Below, one piece after another: positions 60,222-64,000 of a stretch of DNA of 64,000 nucleotides. The stretch covers positions 372,001-436,000 of the forward strand of contig NZ_CAJHBL010000004.1 in NCBI RefSeq assembly GCF_904846625.1, written 5' to 3'. The position numbers and the translations under genes are program-made. How positions within the stretch are numbered: position 1 is the stretch's first letter; each line of letters opens with the position of its first letter. The notes beneath the pieces were generated by a model, which saw only the letters and a program-made list of their open reading frames with translations, was not told the DNA's origin and ran no database searches. Origin of the DNA: Psychrobacter sp. JCM 18900 (GTDB taxonomy: Bacteria > Pseudomonadota > Gammaproteobacteria > Pseudomonadales > Moraxellaceae).

Positions 60222-60953
60222 CTACTTCACCAGTGAGTTTTCAAATTCGATTGTCTGATCATCTATTAAGGTAAGCGTGCCTTTATTAATCTCAATAGTG
60301 ATGCCACTAGCATTTTTGATAGCGCGCATGACATTGATATCCTCAATACTGCTTTCAATAATGATCTTGCCAGACTGTTCTGTTGCGATAGGTGGATCAA
60401 ACGTTGTCAAAGGCACATTAAAGTTTTTACCTTTTGTCAGATTGGCATCCTTCATGGTTAGCGTCCCTTTAAAACTTTTTATCGCGCCTTTACCATGATT
60501 GGATAGCATAAACTGCATTTTGACTTGATTTAAGCTATCGCTATCACTGGTTTTCACAGGTAGTAGGGCGACAGGATACATCTGTGCAGTAGCGTCCGCC
60601 GCCTGACCTTTGATGATAGGGCTTTTCTTACCCGTTGGGTTGTTTGGATGCAGACGTTCATATTCACGCTGTTGTATCAGCGCTTGTTTGATAGTGGTGC
60701 GCGGCATGGCTCCTGATTCATAAGCGTCGCTCAATTTCATGCGTAGCATATATCGGCTGAGTACTTGTTGATCGGCCTCAGACAATTGCTCAAAAGTTTG
60801 CCCTAATTTTTTTTGCCATTGGTCAGAATCTGTCGGTATGGTTGTTTTACTTGGATCAGTCTGCGGCGATGAGCAGCCAGTCGCAATCACTAGCATTGCT
60901 ACCGTCATGGTTGAAAACAAAGTTTTGTTGAAACGCTGATGTAAGCCCGTCAT
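60222..60953 (-). CDS. Unknown lipoprotein, 243 aa
   Basis: The start at 60953 follows AGGAGGGG at ideal spacing. Residues 1-27 are a lipoprotein signal (FSTMTVAMLVIATGC, then SS). The mature part has a helical segment (about 45-90, QKKLGQTFEQLSEADQQVLSRYMLRMKLSDA) and then a strand-rich domain (about 115-243) with VKMQFMLSNHGKGAIKSFKGTLTMKDANL and similar, resembling an immunoglobulin-like or late-embryogenesis fold. The family is not recognised with certainty; it is probably an envelope protein. It faces tRNA-Ser. Confidence 0.82.
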   Translation of the reverse strand: MTGLHQRFNKTLFSTMTVAMLVIATGCSSPQTDPSKTTIPTDSDQWQKKLGQTFEQLSEADQQVLSRYMLRMKLSDAYESGAMPRTTIKQALIQQREYERLHPNNPTGKKSPIIKGQAADATAQMYPVALLPVKTSDSDSLNQVKMQFMLSNHGKGAIKSFKGTLTMKDANLTKGKNFNVPLTTFDPPIATEQSGKIIIESSIEDINVMRAIKNASGITIEINKGTLTLIDDQTIEFENSLVK

Positions 60954-61275
60954 CGTACCCCTCCTTGCAGATCTTTATTATGTTGAAACCTTATAAATAA
61001 TCGCGACTATATTCTTAATATACCTTGTTTAAACATCTGTTGTGTTTATTTATGGCTAACTAAAACCGCAAATATCGCAGAGTACTTAAAAACATATGTA
61101 CTGTAGATGAGCTGGAAGCAGGGCGTAAAAAGAATGGAGTTAGAGAAGAATCAGTAATGCTTTAACTTTTATAATAGCCATAAAAAAGACCAAGCTCGCG
61201 TTAGCAAACTCGGTCTTTTTATTTTAATACTATCTAGCAGCGTTACTATTAATTAGTAACGATACTATTAATTGT
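60954..61275. other. Intergenic region between the lipoprotein and RHH genes
   Basis: 322 bases with no supportable gene; a terminator lies at 61182-61220 and a tandem repeat at its right end. Confidence 0.5.
61182..61220 (-). terminator. Terminator after the RHH gene
   Basis: AAGACCAAG pairs with CTCGGTCTT (one mismatch) around 14 nt, flanked by A and T runs. On the minus strand it lies 56 bases after the RHH stop. Confidence 0.75.
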
Positions 61276-61280
61276 TTAAT
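61243..61280. repeat. 19-bp tandem repeat at the RHH gene end
   Basis: TTACTATTAATTAGTAACG is followed by ATACTATTAATTGTTTAAT. The second unit reaches into the RHH stop codon (minus strand). The first unit is also part of a GTTACTA/TAGTAAC inverted repeat. Confidence 0.55.
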
Positions 61281-61605
61281 CGTTGTCTTGCAACTCAGAT
61301 AGCGGATGAGTGATGTTGTTATTATGTGTCACTACAATCGCTTCATCAATAATATGCTGGCTAACGCCGCGCTTACGTAGCGTTTCGATGAATACTTCAT
61401 CATGGGCAAGCGTATAATCCTGATGGTCACGATCCAAGCCCTGACGAATATAAAGACGAATAAGCCCTTGAATGCGCTTAAAGCCTAAGTCTGATGACGT
61501 CGTTTCTAATAGACCAATCATTTCTTCAGACAAACGAATACTAATCGGGCGCATGATTTTTTGCGGATGATCAGAAAACTTATTTTTTATACGTACAGGT
61601 ATCAT
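61276..61605 (-). CDS. Ribbon-helix-helix-like protein, 109 aa
   Basis: The segment MRPISIRLSEEMIGLLETTSSDLGFKRIQGLIRLYIRQGL (residues 18-57) has the strand-helix-helix pattern of RHH (CopG/Arc) DNA-binding proteins, with alternating polar residues in the strand RPISIRLS. Residues 58-109 are helical and acidic at the end, perhaps a dimer or effector part. No toxin partner gene is adjacent, so it does not look like a toxin-antitoxin pair. The start may be Met18 rather than Met1; neither has a good ribosome site. Regulator is the likely role, target unknown. Confidence 0.75.
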   Translation of the reverse strand: MIPVRIKNKFSDHPQKIMRPISIRLSEEMIGLLETTSSDLGFKRIQGLIRLYIRQGLDRDHQDYTLAHDEVFIETLRKRGVSQHIIDEAIVVTHNNNITHPLSELQDND

Positions 61606-61753
61606 AATAAACCATTACTTTTAGTGAGTAAGAGCGAAGCACTCAAACAAAAACGAACCCAATCAAAACTAATCTTACCATACAACAAAAATGTCTAAAA
61701 GAACACCACAGCCGTGCTAATATTATTAGAAGTAAATATAAAGGACGCAGCAA

Positions 61754-61789
61754 TAAAAAAACCTCCATCAAATTATGATGAAGGTTTTT
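61754..61789 (-). terminator. Terminator for tRNA-Asn
   Basis: AAAAACCT with CATCA pairs with TGATG and AGGTTTTT; it lies six bases after the tRNA on the minus strand and ends in a T run. Confidence 0.8.
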
Positions 61790-61795
61790 AGTATA

Positions 61796-61871
61796 TGGCT
61801 CTCCAACCTGGGCTCGAACCAGGGACACACGGATTAACAGTCCGTTGCTCTACCAACTGAGCTATTGGAGA
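61796..61871 (-). tRNA. tRNA-Asn (anticodon GTT)
   Basis: On the minus strand the gene begins TCTCCAATAGCTCAGTTGG and folds into a cloverleaf. The anticodon is GTT in ACTGTTAATCC, the T-arm is CCTGGTTCGAGCCCAGG, the acceptor TCTCCAA pairs with TTGGAGA, and CCA is encoded. Confidence 0.97.
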
Positions 61872-61948
61872 ATAGTTGGTCATAACAGCAAGTTATTGAC
61901 GCTTTATATTAAAGCAATTAATTAGCTTGTTTGCGTTATGTGGGGCAC

Positions 61949-61977
61949 ATTTTAGCCAAGTCACTACAGGCTGTCAA
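61949..61977 (-). promoter_or_regulatory. Sigma-70 promoter of tRNA-Asn
   Basis: On the minus strand TTGACA, 17 bases, TAAAAT, then a GC-rich stretch (GTGCCCC), about 77 bases before the tRNA. The same layout occurs at tRNA-Glu. Confidence 0.75.
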
Positions 61978-62375
61978 CCTTATTATGCGTTTAATTATAA
62001 ATATTATCGCAATTATTGAAAATTAACGCCAATCCCTTATTAGATAGGCTATTTCAAGACAGAACGTAGTAGAAAATGACGACAAATGTGTTTTAAAAAT
62101 AAAATGTGCTTTAGAAATAAAAATTATTTTCAGAGAATTTTATATGGCACATGGACAAACGATAAGAATATGGAACCAGATGTCAATTCGGCAAAGTAAA
62201 ACTAGATTTAATGCTTTGTATTTTTGAATATAAAGGTGATTCGATACCGTTTGACACAATAAAGTTGCAAGACAACCCTTCACATTAGCAATAGAGTTCT
62301 ATAAAATACCGACCATGTGGTTTCTTTGCTATGTTTTTTCATAGCATGCGTTGAACAAAGGCGGGTGTTCTAAAG
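61978..62375. other. Intergenic region upstream of the SMR gene
   Basis: About 400 AT-rich bases with no supportable gene. An 18-bp tandem repeat lies at 62087-62122. The promoter of the SMR-TetR pair must be here. Confidence 0.5.
62087..62122. repeat. 18-bp tandem repeat, two copies
   Basis: TGTGTTTTAAAAATAAAA is followed directly by TGTGCTTTAGAAATAAAA (two differences). Confidence 0.7.
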
Positions 62376-62720
62376 ATGAGTCCTACTACTATTGCTTATG
62401 GTTACTTAGCCATTGCCATCATTTGTGAAGTGATCGGCACTACTTTTTTGATGAAGTCAGAGCAGTTCACCCGTTTGGTGCCGACGCTCATTATGGGTTT
62501 GCTTTATGTCATCTCATTTTATTTGTTGGCGCAGACCCTTAAGACCATACCACTTGGTGTTGCCTACGCGCTGTGGGGCGGACTCGGAATCGTACTGACA
62601 TCGCTTGTTGGCTTGGTGTTCTTTAAGCAAAGCCTTGATACAGCAGCAGTGGTTGGTATCGCGATGATCGTCGGCGGTGTTGTTGTGATGAACTTATTGT
62701 CTAATTCTGTGGTGCATTGA
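62376..62720 (+). CDS. Small multidrug resistance (SMR) family transporter
   Basis: The 114-residue protein has four membrane spans. Glu18 in AIAIICEVIGTTFLMKS is the proton- and substrate-coupling glutamate of EmrE-type transporters. The second span carries SFYLLAQTLKTIPLGVAYALWGGLG and the fourth VGIAMIVGGVVVMNLLS, both family signatures. It works as a dimer in the inner membrane. Substrates may be quaternary ammonium compounds; some SMR proteins also move betaine or choline, worth noting because betB follows. The TetR gene begins two bases after its stop, so they are one unit. Confidence 0.92.
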   Translation: MSPTTIAYGYLAIAIICEVIGTTFLMKSEQFTRLVPTLIMGLLYVISFYLLAQTLKTIPLGVAYALWGGLGIVLTSLVGLVFFKQSLDTAAVVGIAMIVGGVVVMNLLSNSVVH

Positions 62721-62721
62721 T

Positions 62722-63291
62722 ATGGAAAATGCTTATAAGCGTAAAAAACAGCCAGAAGTTATTCGTCGTGCGTTGTTAGATCAGGCAGCACGTATCACAT
62801 TGGAGCAGGGCTTATCTAAAGTGACTTTTCAGGCGGTCGCTGATGCGGTTGGGGTGACAAAGGGTGGTGTGATGCATCATTTTTCTACCAAAAACGCACT
62901 CGTGCTAGAAGTCTTCAATGATGCAATGGCTAAGTTTGAGGCAGAAGTAAACGCAGCAATGGCTAACGATCCTGTTAAGTACGGTTCATTTACCCGCGCT
63001 TACATAGACGCCACCATCAGTCTCGGCGAGCAAGGGCAGGAAGAGTACGATAACCAAGCGACCCTATATGTGCTAATGCTAGGTGATAGTGAGCTGCGTG
63101 AGTTGTGGGCTAAGTGGGCGAACGAGCAACTCAAAAAACATGCAGCAACGGATAATACCGAGACATTATGTATGGTTCGCCTTGTCGCTGACGGTATTTG
63201 GCTCTCAGACTTTTCAGGTATCGATATCGCAGACAAACAATCATTGCGCGATCGCTTGATAAAAATGACGCAACAAGACTTTGATTTGTAA
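62722..63291 (+). CDS. TetR-family transcriptional regulator
   Basis: The helix-turn-helix spans about residues 12-58: VIRRALLDQAARITLEQGLSKVTFQAVADAVGVTKGGVMHHFSTKNALVLEVF. The C-terminal ligand domain has GEQGQEEYDN and LVADGIWLSDFSGI. It starts two bases after the SMR gene and lies 133 bases before betB. In choline-betaine loci a BetI regulator usually precedes betB, but TetR repressors paired with SMR pumps are also common, so which gene it controls is open. BetI identity is possible but not supported by strong motif matches. Confidence 0.85.
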   Translation: MENAYKRKKQPEVIRRALLDQAARITLEQGLSKVTFQAVADAVGVTKGGVMHHFSTKNALVLEVFNDAMAKFEAEVNAAMANDPVKYGSFTRAYIDATISLGEQGQEEYDNQATLYVLMLGDSELRELWAKWANEQLKKHAATDNTETLCMVRLVADGIWLSDFSGIDIADKQSLRDRLIKMTQQDFDL

Positions 63292-63424
63292 AACGATGCT
63301 GATTTATAAAATAACTTTTATTTCACTATTTAAAGACTAAATTTCGAAACTTAACTAACGACGACATTATTCGGCCTGAGTACTTTTATATAGCTACTTT
63401 TGCCAATCGTCCTAAGGAGAATTT

Positions 63425-64000
63425 ATGACTGATATTAATAATTTGACAGATATTATCGATTTAGACCAAGTACAAACAGCTTATATCAACGGTCGCTATC
63501 TAGCGGTTGATGAATCGCTGACGACTTTTGAGGATATCAATCCAGCCACTGGTGAAGTGTTGGCAACGATTCAGCAAACCAGCAATGAGCAGATTGACGA
63601 GGCCGTAAAAGCCGCACATAAAGGTCAAAAAGTCTGGGCGGCGATGACAGCGGTCGAGCGTGGCCGAATTTTATCAAAGGCTGTTGAGATATTGCGTACG
63701 CGCAATGATGTGTTGGCACTACTTGAGACCAAAGACACAGGTAAAGCCTACTCTGAGACGAAGTATGTCGATATCGTCACTGGTGCTGATGTCGTTGAAT
63801 ACTATGCAGGTCTGGCACCGATGATTGAGGGTCGTCAGATTCCATTGCGTGATACTAGCTTTGTCTATACTCGCCGCGAGCCACTTGGCGTGGTCGCAGG
63901 TATTGGCGCGTGGAACTATCCTATTCAAATCGCGATGTGGAAAGCAGCACCAGCATTGGCTGCCGGTAATGCGATGATTTTTAAGCCATCAGAAGTGACA
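63425..64000 (+). CDS. betB: Betaine aldehyde dehydrogenase, N-terminal part (3' end outside window)
   Basis: ATG 63425 follows AAGGAGA and the frame is open to the window end (192 codons seen). BetB oxidises betaine aldehyde to glycine betaine, an osmoprotectant. The visible part includes the N-terminal [82 protein letters not shown] and [14 protein letters not shown], which match BetB closely. The catalytic Cys lies beyond the edge. choline dehydrogenase betA probably follows outside the window. Confidence 0.93.
   Translation, partial: MTDINNLTDIIDLDQVQTAYINGRYLAVDESLTTFEDINPATGEVLATIQQTSNEQIDEAVKAAHKGQKVWAAMTAVERGRILSKAVEILRTRNDVLALLETKDTGKAYSETKYVDIVTGADVVEYYAGLAPMIEGRQIPLRDTSFVYTRREPLGVVAGIGAWNYPIQIAMWKAAPALAAGNAMIFKPSEVT

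Noticed and set aside
61276..61605. Toxin-antitoxin module at the RHH gene
   Set aside because: No second small gene is adjacent on either side; only terminators and tRNA are found.
61643..61828. Minus-strand frame of 61 residues
   Set aside because: It begins inside tRNA-Asn and runs through its terminator.
62722..63291. Confident naming as betI
   Set aside because: The HTH fits TetR in general, but the C-terminal half does not show stretches I can tie to BetI, and the tight coupling to the SMR gene gives another explanation.

Overview
The window reads as chromosomal DNA of a gammaproteobacterium of the family Moraxellaceae, most likely Psychrobacter. The basis is recognition of protein families and gene order (pyrG-kdsA-eno-ftsB-ispD, purMN next to perM-hda, an AceA of about 530 residues, BLUF photoreceptor, betaine genes), the AT-rich intergenic DNA and acidic, cold-type proteins. 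The genus is an inference; no database was searched. There is no prophage, no insertion sequence, no CRISPR array and no rRNA operon.

Layout. 1-3.6 kb: end of polyphosphate kinase, then four tandem genes for very small, acidic, probably disordered proteins, then miaE facing them. 4.1-8.1 kb: malate synthase G and a major porin. 8.2-17.3 kb: pyrG-kdsA, a copper module (Cys-less HMA-like protein, CopZ, CopA) sitting inside what is normally a contiguous block, then eno-ftsB-ispD. 17.7-22.9 kb: membrane-tethered BLUF protein, tRNA-Glu, a small basic membrane protein, rnt, pyrC and divergent argG. 22.9-31.9 kb: an unknown membrane-anchored protein, a cytoplasmic-looking L,D-transpeptidase-fold protein, a CYTH-CHAD protein, isocitrate lyase with a divergent LysR regulator, and a Sad/GabD-like dehydrogenase. 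32-41 kb: purMN, perM, a possible 36-residue membrane peptide, hda, a DUF2057 protein, dps, a YcxB-like protein, serS. 41-46 kb: tkt, then an AT-rich helicase-nuclease fusion gene beside a decayed zinc-ribbon gene end, the most island-like spot in the window. 46-52 kb: dppABCDF peptide importer. 52.5-56.4 kb: GMC alcohol dehydrogenase, aldehyde dehydrogenase and DUF779 protein, a likely alcohol-oxidation cassette. 56.7-64 kb: Pif1-like helicase, GapA/Epd-type dehydrogenase, tRNA-Ser, a lipoprotein, a ribbon-helix-helix protein, tRNA-Asn, then SMR transporter, TetR regulator and the start of betB.

Functional themes. Carbon flow favours C2 and organic-acid substrates: both glyoxylate-shunt enzymes are present, with alcohol/aldehyde oxidation and a peptide importer. 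Osmoadaptation (betB, SMR), copper control, polyphosphate-related functions (Ppk, CYTH-CHAD), light sensing (BLUF) and Dps fit a surface or cold-habitat lifestyle.

At the DNA level, two things stand out. Rho-independent terminators are numerous and very regular, many of them bidirectional between convergent genes. Short tandem repeats with a period of 14-19 bp, most often exactly 15 bp, recur in non-coding DNA and cluster at stop codons of genes (ftsB, hda, the Pif1-like gene, dppF and others). I consider those repeats, the helicase-nuclease next to the gene remnant, and the acidic small-protein cluster the observations most worth a second look.
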